Below, one piece after another: positions 9,277 through 16,954 of a stretch of 64,000 nucleotides of DNA (the first letter of the stretch is position 1; each line of letters begins with the position of its first letter). The notes beneath the pieces were generated by a model that made no database searches, was not told the DNA's origin, and saw only the letters and a program-made list of their open reading frames with translations. Origin of the DNA: Synechococcus sp. CBW1004 (GTDB taxonomy: Bacteria > Cyanobacteriota > Cyanobacteriia > PCC-6307 > Cyanobiaceae); NCBI RefSeq assembly GCF_015840715.1, contig NZ_CP060397.1:2438686-2502685 (forward strand), in the 5' to 3' direction. Position numbers and translations under genes: made by a program.

Positions 9277-10436
9277 CCGGTTTCCCCTCAAGCACTGACG
9301 CTGTCGCGTTGCCCTTCCCCCCGGCACGGCCCGAGGTGGAGAACCTCAAGGCCTACAGCGCCCCGCTCGAGGGGCGCCGTCAGTTGCTGCGGCTCGACTT
9401 CAACGAGAACACGATCGGGCCCAGTCCGCGGGTGGTCGAGGCGCTGCGGGCGATCCCGGCGGAAGCCATCGCCATCTACCCGGAATACGACGGCCTGCGC
9501 GAAGCGGTGGTGGCCAACCTCAGCGATCGCCGCGGGGGCCGCCCTGGCCTGACCCGGTCGCTGGATCCGGCCCAGGTCGGCCTGTTCAACGGGGTGGATG
9601 CCGCCATCCACGCGCTGTTCCACGCCTACGGCGACCGGGGCGACACGCTGCTCACCACCAGCCCCACCTTCGGCTACTACAGCCCCTGTGCCCAGATGCA
9701 GGGCATGGCGATCGAGGCGATCCCCTACGACCTGCCGGATTTCGCCTTCCCCTTGCAGGCGATCCGCCAGGCCCTGCAGCAGCCCCGGAGCGGCCGGCCG
9801 CCGCGGCTGCTGCTGCTCTGCAACCCCAACAACCCCACCGGCACACGCCTGGCCCCGGAGCCGATCCGGGAGCTGGCGGCATCCGCACCTGACACCCTGG
9901 TGGTGGTGGATGAGCTGTATGAGGCCTTCACGGGCGACAGCGTGCTGCCGCAGGCCGATTTCAACGCCATCCCCAATCTGCTGGTGCTGCGCTCGCTGGC
10001 CAAGACCGCGGGTCTGGCGGGGCTGCGCATCGGCTTCGCGATCGGCCATGCGGCCGTGGTCGATCGCATCAGCCGGGTCACCGGCCCGTATGACATCAAC
10101 AGCTTCGCCGTCACCGCGGCCTTCGCCGCCCTGGAGGACCAGGACTACGTCGAGGCCTACGTCGCTGAGGTGACGCGCGCGCGCAATTGGCTGGTGGGAC
10201 AGTTGCAGGCCGCCGGCGTGCGCCACCACGCCGCAGGGGGCAATTACCTGCTGCTCTGGCCCACCCAGGATCCGGAGATGGTGGAGCAACGGCTGAAGCA
10301 CGAGGCGGGCATCCTGGTGCGCTCGATGGCCGGCAAGGCGCTGATCGATGGCTCGCTGCGGGTGAGCCTCGGCACCAGCGAGCAGATGCAGCGGTTCTGG
10401 GCGGCCTATGCCGCGATCGAATCGCTCAAGGCATGA
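9273..10436 (+). CDS. hisC: Histidinol-phosphate aminotransferase
   Basis: HisC is a PLP-dependent class I/II aminotransferase that converts imidazole-acetol phosphate to histidinol phosphate. The 387-residue sequence shows the N-terminal LDFNEN motif, NPNNPTG at 184-190, DELYEAF near 213-219 and the Schiff-base lysine Lys244 in RSLAKTAGLAGLRIG. The GTG start at 9273 overlaps the upstream DUF29 stop (GTGA). Activity on related substrates such as phenylalanine precursors cannot be excluded from sequence. Confidence 0.9.
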   Translation: MTGFPSSTDAVALPFPPARPEVENLKAYSAPLEGRRQLLRLDFNENTIGPSPRVVEALRAIPAEAIAIYPEYDGLREAVVANLSDRRGGRPGLTRSLDPAQVGLFNGVDAAIHALFHAYGDRGDTLLTTSPTFGYYSPCAQMQGMAIEAIPYDLPDFAFPLQAIRQALQQPRSGRPPRLLLLCNPNNPTGTRLAPEPIRELAASAPDTLVVVDELYEAFTGDSVLPQADFNAIPNLLVLRSLAKTAGLAGLRIGFAIGHAAVVDRISRVTGPYDINSFAVTAAFAALEDQDYVEAYVAEVTRARNWLVGQLQAAGVRHHAAGGNYLLLWPTQDPEMVEQRLKHEAGILVRSMAGKALIDGSLRVSLGTSEQMQRFWAAYAAIESLKA

Positions 10437-10458
10437 GCGCAGGCGCCGTCGCCACGCC

Positions 10459-11226
10459 TCAACGCATCACCTGAATCACGGTCTGATCCCCCAGCGGCGG
10501 CACCAGCGACAGGGAGGCGCCGCCTCGCACCACCTGAGTGGGGGCCATGGCCTGCAGGAACGGCTCCATCAAGCCCTGATCGCAGCTCGGCGAGGGAGAG
10601 CCGTTGCGGTATTGCACCGGAATCACCCGGCGCGGCTGCAACTCCCTGACCACCGCCGCCGCCTCGGCGCCGGTGTACACCTTGGCACCGCCGCCCACAC
10701 CGATGATCAGCACGTCGGGTCGGCCCAGCAGCACCCGGTCCTCGGGCTTCAAGGAAGCGGCGGTGCCGCCCAGGTGGGCGAACTCAAGGCCGCCCTGCTT
10801 CCATCGCCAGAGCGTGGCCAGGCCGAAGCGGCGGCCGCCCACCCGGTCATGGGGGGCGGCGATGCCCTCGATCTGCAGCCCCGCCACCCGGTAGGAACCC
10901 GGCCTGACCAGGAAGCGTCCTCTCGCGACCTGGGCGCCTTCATCCTTCAGGCGGCTGCTGGCCAGGATCACATCGGCGCTGACGCGGGGTTCCGGCAGGC
11001 CGGCGGCGCAGCCCACCGCCTGGAACGGATTGAGCAGCACCGTGGCACCACCGCCCCGGATCAGCAGCGCGCTGTGGCCGTAGCTGGTGATCGTGACGCC
11101 GCCTCCGGCGGCGCGGGCCGGGGCCTGCAGACCCGGAGACGAGGAGAGTGCCAGAGCTGACGCCGCCAGCGTCAGTGCCAGACCAGGCCGGAACAGCCCG
11201 CGGCCGGTCAATCCGAAACAGGTCAT
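10459..11226 (-). CDS. Secreted metallo-beta-lactamase-fold protein lacking metal ligands
   Basis: This 255-residue protein has a probable signal peptide (hydrophobic LALTLAASALALS, cleavage near APARA). The body resembles UlaG-like metallo-beta-lactamase-fold hydrolases, with the opening strand SYGHSALLIRGGG. The metal ligands are missing: the HxHxDH position reads SSRLKDE, the Asp after AHLG is Gly (AHLGGT), and the late His is Gln (VIPVQYRN). It is therefore likely a non-catalytic or repurposed member, possibly periplasmic. It is convergent with hisC. The fold call is moderate and no function is proposed. Confidence 0.7.
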   Translation of the reverse strand: MTCFGLTGRGLFRPGLALTLAASALALSSSPGLQAPARAAGGGVTITSYGHSALLIRGGGATVLLNPFQAVGCAAGLPEPRVSADVILASSRLKDEGAQVARGRFLVRPGSYRVAGLQIEGIAAPHDRVGGRRFGLATLWRWKQGGLEFAHLGGTAASLKPEDRVLLGRPDVLIIGVGGGAKVYTGAEAAAVVRELQPRRVIPVQYRNGSPSPSCDQGLMEPFLQAMAPTQVVRGGASLSLVPPLGDQTVIQVMR

Positions 11227-11271
11227 GGCCGGCGTGGTGGCAACAGCGTCGGCGCGAAGCTAGCAGTGGCG

Positions 11272-11901
11272 TCAGGCCGGAACCGCCGCCACACCGGCCT
11301 CAGGCGCGAACGCCGTCGCCTGGCGCAGGAAATTGGCCAACAGCCGGTGGCCCGCCTCGGTGAGCACGCTCTCGGGATGGAACTGCACCCCCTGCAGGTG
11401 TGGATAGTCGCGATGGCGCAGGCCCATGATCGTGCCGTCCTCCAGCCAGGCGGTGATCTCCAGGCACTCGGGCAGGCTCCCGCGCTCCGCCACCAGGCTG
11501 TGATAGCGGGTGGCCGTGAGCGGATCGGGCAATCCCTCGAACACACCCTGACCGCTGTGGCGCACGGGCGACGTCTTGCCGTGCATCAGCTCTCCGGCGC
11601 GCACCACACGACCACCGAACACCTGAGCGAGGCACTGGTGCCCAAGGCAGACCCCCAGGGTCGGCGTGGTGGGGCCGAGCTGGCGCAGCACCTCCAGGCA
11701 GATACCGGCCTGATCCGGATCACCGGGGCCGGGCGAGATCAGGATCGCCGCCGGCGCCAGGGCTCGGATCTGCTCGACGGTGAGGGCATCGTTGCGCTCC
11801 ACCCGCACCGTGCGGGCCAGGGGATGCTCGGCCGCCAGCTCACCCAGGTACTGCACCAGGTTGAAGGTGAAGCTGTCGTAGTTGTCGAGAACCAGGAGCA
11901 T
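11272..11901 (-). CDS. trpG: Anthranilate synthase component II (glutamine amidotransferase)
   Basis: TrpG supplies ammonia from glutamine to anthranilate synthase in tryptophan synthesis; homologues can also serve aminodeoxychorismate synthase (PabA). The 209-residue class I amidotransferase has ISPGPGDP at 55-62, nucleophile Cys85 in GVCLGHQ, and the catalytic pair His175 and Glu177 in FHPES. The N terminus [18 protein letters not shown] is typical of TrpG/PabA. ATG 11901 is chosen over an upstream frame extension that overlaps the dgkA region. No trpE or pabB is nearby, so pathway assignment rests on family resemblance. Confidence 0.9.
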   Translation of the reverse strand: MLLVLDNYDSFTFNLVQYLGELAAEHPLARTVRVERNDALTVEQIRALAPAAILISPGPGDPDQAGICLEVLRQLGPTTPTLGVCLGHQCLAQVFGGRVVRAGELMHGKTSPVRHSGQGVFEGLPDPLTATRYHSLVAERGSLPECLEITAWLEDGTIMGLRHRDYPHLQGVQFHPESVLTEAGHRLLANFLRQATAFAPEAGVAAVPA

Positions 11902-11929
11902 CGCGAAGGACGGCGGATCGGGCCGGTGC

Positions 11930-12439
11930 CTAGAGGCCGAGACGATGCAGCAGCGGCGGCACCAGCAACAGCAGGGCAATCATCATCGACGACAGCGCCG
12001 CCACGAGGACGGCTGCGGCGGCGCAGTCCTTGGCGATGCGCGCCAGCGGGTGAAACTGGCGGCCGATCGCCAGATCGACGACGGCTTCGGTGGCGGTGTT
12101 GAGCAGCTCGAGCACCAGCACCGCGGCCACCGTGAGCACAAGCACCGCGAGGCGATCGGGGCTGAGCTGCAGCCACAGCCCCAAGCCGAAGACCAGCGCA
12201 CCTGTGAACACATGAATGCGGAAGTTGCGCTGGCTGGCGAAGCCATAGGCCAGACCCTGGGCCGCATAGCGGAAGCTGGCCGGCAGATCGCCCGCCACCT
12301 TCCAGGCCCCCACCCTCAGCCGGCGACCTCGGCGATGCACCTCCGCCCCCAGATCGTGGGTGCCCCCCTCGCCGCGTCCCACCTGCCGCAGCGGAGGAGG
12401 AGTGTCATCGGGACGGGGCATCGGCATCAGCGGCGGCAC
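11930..12439 (-). CDS. dgkA: Diacylglycerol / undecaprenol kinase family protein
   Basis: This is a small integral-membrane lipid kinase of the DgkA type, 169 residues, with an N-terminal extension of about 50 residues before SFRYAAQGL. The catalytic signature [13 protein letters not shown] (Glu111, Asn114, Glu118) and [15 protein letters not shown] (Lys137, Asp138) are intact, and three transmembrane helices are evident. In bacteria other than enterics the usual substrate is undecaprenol. It is followed by trpG after 28 bases in the same direction. Confidence 0.9.
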   Translation of the reverse strand: MPPLMPMPRPDDTPPPLRQVGRGEGGTHDLGAEVHRRGRRLRVGAWKVAGDLPASFRYAAQGLAYGFASQRNFRIHVFTGALVFGLGLWLQLSPDRLAVLVLTVAAVLVLELLNTATEAVVDLAIGRQFHPLARIAKDCAAAAVLVAALSSMMIALLLLVPPLLHRLGL

Positions 12440-12548
12440 ACCCGTGTGGTCGGCACACTACCGCTCCTTTCCGGCAACGGAAGCCCCCAGCGACAGGCGA
12501 GGCGCCCCTGCGCCGGGGCGGGCCGGAAGCGCACAGGCCCCCGAAGGC

Positions 12549-13184
12549 TCAGTCCGGGATCGCGCGGCCGGCAGGCACCGCCGCCAGCAGCGCCTCCTGA
12601 CGGGCCAGCATCGCCGCCAGGCTGTCCTCATCGGGGTGATCCCAGCCGAGCAGATGCAACAGGCCATGGCTGGCCAGGAACAGCAGCTCCCGCGGCAGGT
12701 CATGGCCGTGCTCCCCGGCCTGGCGGGCGGCCGTTTCCACCGAGATGACGATGTCTCCCAGCTCCAGCGGCTCACCGGCATCCTCCGGGTCGTCGCCCTC
12801 AAGCCCGCTTGACAGGGGCATCGGCGGGGCGTCGTCCAGCCCCTCATCCTGGGCCGCGAAGGCCAGCACATCGGTGGGGCCGGCCTTGCCGCGCCAGTCG
12901 GCGTTCAACGCGGCGATCTCGGCGTCATCCAACAGGCTCAGGCCGGCGCTGTAGGCCTGCGACTGCAGCTCCGCAGGCAGCTCCGCAGACAACTGACCGA
13001 GCCAGCAAGCCAGCAGCCCCTGCCAGATCGCCTCGGCCTGCAGGGGATCGAGCCAGACGCCCCCGGCCTGCAGCAGCTCCGGCGGGAGAGCCTCGGCGGC
13101 TGAGAAGGCCAGGTCGAGGTCCACCGCGGCGGCAGCACCGATGGGGGGCGAAGGAGAACCGGCCCGATCCGAAAGGTCGCTCAC
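12549..13184 (-). CDS. ybeY: Endoribonuclease YbeY (rRNA maturation factor)
   Basis: YbeY is a zinc-dependent endoribonuclease acting in 16S rRNA 3' maturation and ribosome quality control. The diagnostic HGLLHLLGWDH gives ligands His173, His177 and His183 (H-x3-H-x5-H), and GPTDVLAFA precedes an acidic variable loop. At 211 residues it is longer than many homologues because of an N-terminal extension and that loop (about 113-140). It lies 3 bases after the DUF3285 gene and 109 bases before the dgkA start, in the same direction. Confidence 0.95.
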   Translation of the reverse strand: MSDLSDRAGSPSPPIGAAAAVDLDLAFSAAEALPPELLQAGGVWLDPLQAEAIWQGLLACWLGQLSAELPAELQSQAYSAGLSLLDDAEIAALNADWRGKAGPTDVLAFAAQDEGLDDAPPMPLSSGLEGDDPEDAGEPLELGDIVISVETAARQAGEHGHDLPRELLFLASHGLLHLLGWDHPDEDSLAAMLARQEALLAAVPAGRAIPD

Positions 13185-13187
13185 TGT

Positions 13188-13385
13188 TCAGCCCCCGGGG
13201 AGCTGGGGCCGGCCCAGCCAGGCGATCAGCACCAGGAAGCCTGTGAGTCCAAGGGCGGTAAGGCCGAAATGGAACAGGCTCTGGCGGCCCTTGCGAACCA
13301 TGTTGCGCATCGCCAGCTTGACGAAGCTCTGGCGCTCCGGCTGGGCCGGGGCCGCGGCGGGCGGGGCGGAGGATGGCTCGCTCAT
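13188..13385 (-). CDS. DUF3285-type small membrane protein
   Basis: This is a 65-residue cyanobacterial protein with a Pro/Ala-rich start, the conserved basic stretch VKLAMRNMVRKGRQSL and one C-terminal transmembrane helix (GLTALGLTGFLVLIAWLG). That pattern matches DUF3285 as I recall it. ATG 13385 is chosen because the upstream frame overlaps the toxin gene and has no homology. It is just upstream of ybeY with a 3-base gap, so it probably shares a transcript. The function is unknown. Confidence 0.8.
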   Translation of the reverse strand: MSEPSSAPPAAAPAQPERQSFVKLAMRNMVRKGRQSLFHFGLTALGLTGFLVLIAWLGRPQLPGG

Positions 13386-13393
13386 GGGTGAAA

Positions 13394-13795
13394 TCAGGTG
13401 TCGGCGGGGAGGCGCTCCAGGGTGCCCGGCCAGGCCAGGATCGCGCGATCGGCGGTGAGCAGGCAGGCCCGGTGGCGAAGCGCGGTGGCGGTGATGAAGC
13501 GATCCGCCGGATCGGCGTGGAACCCATTCAAATCCGCACCCAGCAGCGCCGTGGCGCCATCGAGGGGCAGCTCCAGCAGACCAGCCCCCAGCCAGTCGCT
13601 CCGCCACTGTGAGGCAGGGCGGCGCAGGTCGATGCGACCCCGCTGATGCAACAGGGCCGCCTCCCAGAAGCTGATGGCACTGACGGCCACACGGCCGGCC
13701 GGCCAGGCCTGGGAGATCGCCTGCCTGGCCACGGCACCGAGGTTGGCGTCATCGCGATCGAGCCAGAGCAACACGTGGGTGTCAAGCAGGATCAC
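13394..13795 (-). CDS. PIN-domain toxin, VapC family
   Basis: VapC-type toxins are PIN-domain ribonucleases. The protein starts ILLDTHVLLWLDRD with the first acidic residue, has the Glu in ISFWEAALL, and DPADRFITATALRH plus a LLTADRAI segment carry the later Asp residues, so the catalytic acids look intact. GTG 13795 overlaps the antitoxin stop by four bases (GTGA), typical of coupled toxin-antitoxin pairs. An ATG at 13810 is an alternative that adds five residues. It should be held inactive by the upstream Phd-type protein. Confidence 0.88.
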   Translation of the reverse strand: MILLDTHVLLWLDRDDANLGAVARQAISQAWPAGRVAVSAISFWEAALLHQRGRIDLRRPASQWRSDWLGAGLLELPLDGATALLGADLNGFHADPADRFITATALRHRACLLTADRAILAWPGTLERLPADT

Positions 13796-14022
13796 CCCAG
13801 GGCCTCCCATGGTTCATCCAGGGGAGCCAGAACATCGCCGAGCAGCTCGAGATCCGGATGGAGCCCGAAGGGAGAGGCAGGGCGGGTGAGGGAACAGGGA
13901 TGCAGCTCCGCCACAGGGCGCCCGTTCTTGGTGATCACCAGCACGTCGCCATCCCGTGCCACTTCATCCATCAGGCCCAGGCAACGGGCCTTGAACTGGC
14001 TTGCACTGATTGTGCGGCGCAT
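13792..14022 (-). CDS. Phd/YefM-type antitoxin
   Basis: This is a 76-residue antitoxin with the Phd/YefM DNA-binding N terminus: SASQFKARCLGLMDEV, then DGDVLVITKNGRPVAEL. A short variable C-terminal tail would bind and block the toxin. It precedes the PIN-domain toxin and overlaps it by four bases. Antitoxins of this family repress their own operon through palindromes near the start; such a repeat lies 34-65 bases upstream. Confidence 0.88.
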   Translation of the reverse strand: MRRTISASQFKARCLGLMDEVARDGDVLVITKNGRPVAELHPCSLTRPASPFGLHPDLELLGDVLAPLDEPWEALG

Positions 14023-14055
14023 GGCGTGGAGGAGGCGCTGAGGCCAGCCTAGACG

Positions 14056-14087
14056 CTGATGACCATGAGAATGACCATGGTCATCAG
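14056..14087. promoter_or_regulatory. Operator-like inverted repeat upstream of the toxin-antitoxin pair
   Basis: An 11-base perfect inverted repeat, ctgatgaccat (14056-14066) and atggtcatcag (14077-14087), surrounds another half-site. The 8-mer atgaccat occurs at 14059 and 14071 as a direct repeat 12 bases apart, and as its complement at 14077, forming a 14-base palindrome at 14071-14084. The position just upstream of the antitoxin start fits an autoregulatory operator. This is inferred from sequence symmetry only. Confidence 0.5.
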
Positions 14088-14166
14088 GTGAACAGGCGGC
14101 TGATTCCCCGGGCTCCCGGGGTGGCCGCAGCGGCGCTCACACGGGGCTCGGCCTCACCCCGCGCCC

Positions 14167-15292
14167 TCAGCCTTCCGGCTCGGCACCCACCTCGACGCCG
14201 GCATGCAGCAGGCTCTGGATGAACGGGTCGAGATCGCCGTCCATCACCCCCTGCACGTCGGTGGTCTCGTGCTGGGTGCGCAGGTCCTTGACCATCTGGT
14301 AGGGGTGGAACACATAGTTGCGGATCTGGTTGCCCCAGGCCGCTTCAACGATGTCGCCGCGGATGTCGGCGATCTCGGCGGCGCGCTGCTCCTGGGCGAT
14401 CACCAGCAGCTTGGCCATCAGCAGCGCCATCGCCTTTTCCTTGTTCTGCAGCTGCGAGCGCTCCTGGGTGCAGCGCACGAACAACCCCGTCGGGATGTGC
14501 AGGATCCGCACGGCCGTCTCCACCTTGTTCACGTTCTGACCGCCGGCACCGCCCGAACGGCTGGTGGTGATCTCCAGGTCCTTGTCGGGGATGTCGAGCT
14601 TCACCTCCTCCTCGATCTTGGGCATCACCTCGACGCCCGCGAAGCTGGTCTGGCGCTTGTCGTTGGCGTTGAACGGCGAGATGCGCACCAGCCGGTGGGT
14701 GCCCTTCTCGTTGCGCAGATAGCCGTAGGCATAGCGGCCCTCGATCTCGATCGTGCAGCTCTTGATGCCCGCCTCCTCGCCCTCGCTGAGTTCGTCGACG
14801 GTCACCTTCATGCCGTGGTCCTCGGCCCAGCGCGTGTACATGCGCATCAGCATCAGAGCCCAGTCCTGGGCATCGGTGCCGCCGGCGCCTGCATTGATGC
14901 TGATCACGGCGCCCTCCTTGTCGTAAGGGCCGCTGAGCAGACGCTCGAGCTCCCAGCGATCCAGATCGGCGCGCAGGGTCTGCAGACCCTTGTTGGCCTC
15001 CTCCAGCAGATCAGCGTCGGGCTCCAGCTCGTAGAGCTCCAGGGTGGCCTCGGCATCGGCCACAGCCCCACGCCAACGCCGCAGCTGCTCCAGCTGGCCC
15101 TTCACCTCATCGAGCTGGCGCATCTTGGCCTGGGCCTGCTTCTGGTCGTCCCAGAAGTCGGGCTGGGAGGCCAGCTGCTCGAGATCCTGCTGCCTGGCGT
15201 TCAGTGCAGGGACGTCAAAGACAGTCCTGGGCATGGCCCAGGCGGTCGGTGAGCTCGGAGAGATCGCGCTTGAAATCGGTGAGATCGAGCAC
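14167..15292 (-). CDS. prfB: Peptide chain release factor 2 with programmed +1 frameshift
   Basis: RF2 releases peptides at UGA and UAA. Translation appears to start at GTG 15292 and reads 25 codons ([18 protein letters not shown]...DCL) to an in-frame TGA at 15217-15215. It then shifts +1 at CTT-TGA-C into the main frame, which runs from Asp at 15216 to 14167. The remainder, about 349 residues, has the RF2 family sequence, the catalytic GGQ in [12 protein letters not shown] and the typical C terminus. Total length is about 374 residues. The frame upstream of 15216 is open to 15495, but its translation is not RF2-like, which supports the frameshift reading. Low RF2 activity would raise frameshifting and restore RF2. 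Confidence 0.95.
15214..15228 (-). promoter_or_regulatory. RF2 programmed frameshift site
   Basis: On the minus strand the site reads AGGACTGTCTTTGAC. CTT-TGA-C is the classic RF2 slippery codon plus poorly terminated UGA. The AGGA four bases upstream can act as the internal Shine-Dalgarno element that stimulates the shift; it is shorter than the E. coli AGGGGG. Confidence 0.88.
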
Positions 15293-15426
15293 CGGCAGCA
15301 GAGAAACGGTGATGATGCCGACCGTACCAGCCGTGCCGAGGGCCGATGACGCAGCCCCGGCCAGGATCCCCGTGGAGCCACCTGCCTAAGATCACCCCCC
15401 GAGGCCAGTCGCCCCGGTTCCGCAGC

Positions 15427-15828
15427 ATGGCTCCCGCTCAACCGGCCCCGACCCCACCGCCGCCCCCCGTGGCGAAGGTGGACTTCTACCGTCACCGCTT
15501 CTCAGCGGACTGCATGCGCGCCAAGGCGCTGCTCGACCGCAAAGGAGTGACCTACAACGAATTCATCATCGACTCCGACGACGAAAGCCGCCAGGTGATG
15601 CTGCAGCGCTCCGGCGGCAACGACAGCGTGCCCCAGATCTTCATCAACGGCCGCGCCATCGGGGGCACCGAACAGCTGGAGGCCCTCGATCTGGCCGGCC
15701 AGCTGGATCTGATCCTGGGCGAGCAGCCGCGCGACGTCCACGCCGAGGAGGCCAAGGCCGCCCAGGTCAGCGAGGAGGCCCCCCAGAGTGGCGTGCGCGG
15801 CCTGTTCGCCCGGTTCGGACGGTCGTGA
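15427..15828 (+). CDS. Glutaredoxin-like protein with atypical SADC active site
   Basis: This is a 133-residue glutaredoxin-fold protein. After a Pro-rich start, KVDFYRHRF leads to Ser26-Ala-Asp-Cys29 where glutaredoxins have Cys-Pro-x-Cys, so the nucleophilic first Cys is Ser and only the second Cys remains. The rest is conventional: [10 protein letters not shown], cis-Pro69 in SVPQIFING, and the glutathione-binding [10 protein letters not shown] tail of about 40 residues follows. The gene overlaps gshB by four bases, tying it to glutathione metabolism. It may bind rather than reduce thiols. The frame extends upstream to 15346; ATG 15427 fits the fold better. Confidence 0.85.
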   Translation: MAPAQPAPTPPPPPVAKVDFYRHRFSADCMRAKALLDRKGVTYNEFIIDSDDESRQVMLQRSGGNDSVPQIFINGRAIGGTEQLEALDLAGQLDLILGEQPRDVHAEEAKAAQVSEEAPQSGVRGLFARFGRS

Positions 15829-16859
15829 GTCACGCTTCCGCGCCCGCCGGGGCCCAGCTGTTCGTCATCGATCCGATCGAGCGGCTCAAGCCGTCGAAGG
15901 ATTCCAGCGTCGCCCTGATGGAGGCGGTGCAGCGCTCCGGGGCCCAGGTCTGGATCTGCACCCCCGGCGATCTCTGCGCCCTCGGCAGCCGGGACGGCAC
16001 CGGCCGGGATGGCCACAGTGCCTGGGCTCAGGCGATGCCGCTGCAACTTCAGCCGATCAGCGTCGGCCCGGACGGGTGGCAGGTGGCCAGCCCCTGGTTC
16101 GAGACCGGCCCGGCTCAGCTGGTGCCGCTGCAGGGCTTCGCGGCGGTGTGGATCCGCAAGGACCCACCGGTGGACGAGGCCTACCTCTATGCCACCCATC
16201 TGCTGGAGATCGCCGAACGGCAGGGAGCGCGGGTGATCAACCGGCCTGCCGCGCTGCGGGCCTGGAACGAGAAGCTCGGCGCCCTGCGCTTCAGCCATTG
16301 GATGGCTCCCTCGCTGGTGAGCAGCCGGGTGGAGCAGCTGCGCGGCTTCGCCGCCGAGCACCGGGAGGTGGTGCTCAAGCCCCTCGGTGGCCGGGCCGGC
16401 CAGGGGGTGGTGTTCGCTTCCTCCGCCACCCCCGGCCTGGGGGCGCTGCTGGAGCTCGTCACAGGCCAGGAACAGCTGCCGGTGATGATCCAGGCCTTTC
16501 TGCCAGGGGTGCGCAGCGGCGACAAGCGCATCCTGCTGGTGGACGGCGAACCGCTGGGCGCGGTGAACCGGGTTCCCAAGGGGGGCGAGTTCCGCAGCAA
16601 CCTGGCGGTGGGGGGCTCGCCTGAAGCCACCGATCTCAGCGACACGGAACGACGCCTCTGCGCTGAACTGGCGCCGGTGCTGCGGGCCGAGGGGCTGTTC
16701 TTCGTCGGGATCGACGTGATCGACGGCCGACTCAGCGAGATCAACGTCACCAGCCCCACCGGCATCCGCGAAGTGGAACGGCTGAGCGACATCCCCCTGG
16801 CCGATCAGACCATCGCCCGCCTCGCCTCTCTGCCAGCAACCGGATCCATCCAGTCCTGA
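15825..16859 (+). CDS. gshB: Glutathione synthetase
   Basis: GshB joins gamma-glutamylcysteine and glycine using ATP, the last step of glutathione synthesis. The 344-residue protein has the prokaryotic GshB N domain ([16 protein letters not shown]) and an ATP-grasp domain with [30 protein letters not shown] and the metal-binding end [18 protein letters not shown] 15825 overlaps the glutaredoxin stop (GTGA). Confidence 0.97.
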   Translation: MSHASAPAGAQLFVIDPIERLKPSKDSSVALMEAVQRSGAQVWICTPGDLCALGSRDGTGRDGHSAWAQAMPLQLQPISVGPDGWQVASPWFETGPAQLVPLQGFAAVWIRKDPPVDEAYLYATHLLEIAERQGARVINRPAALRAWNEKLGALRFSHWMAPSLVSSRVEQLRGFAAEHREVVLKPLGGRAGQGVVFASSATPGLGALLELVTGQEQLPVMIQAFLPGVRSGDKRILLVDGEPLGAVNRVPKGGEFRSNLAVGGSPEATDLSDTERRLCAELAPVLRAEGLFFVGIDVIDGRLSEINVTSPTGIREVERLSDIPLADQTIARLASLPATGSIQS

Positions 16860-16885
16860 AGGGGCCAGGCCAGCTGCTGAACCGC

Positions 16886-16942
16886 AACGATCCGCCGACC
16901 CACGACATCCAACAGCTCTGAGCCACCGGTCAGCGGATCGTT
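16886..16942. terminator. Inverted repeat between convergent gshB and menF
   Basis: A 10-base perfect inverted repeat, aacgatccgc (16886-16895) and gcggatcgtt (16933-16942), lies in the 95-base spacer between the two convergent stops. The loop is long (37 bases) and there is no T-tract, so a termination role is uncertain. Confidence 0.3.
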
Positions 16943-16954
16943 CCCGCCGTCTGC

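Noticed and set aside
14167..15495. prfB as a frameshifted pseudogene
   Set aside because: The shift occurs exactly at CTT-TGA-C with the expected leader peptide, the normal programmed site.
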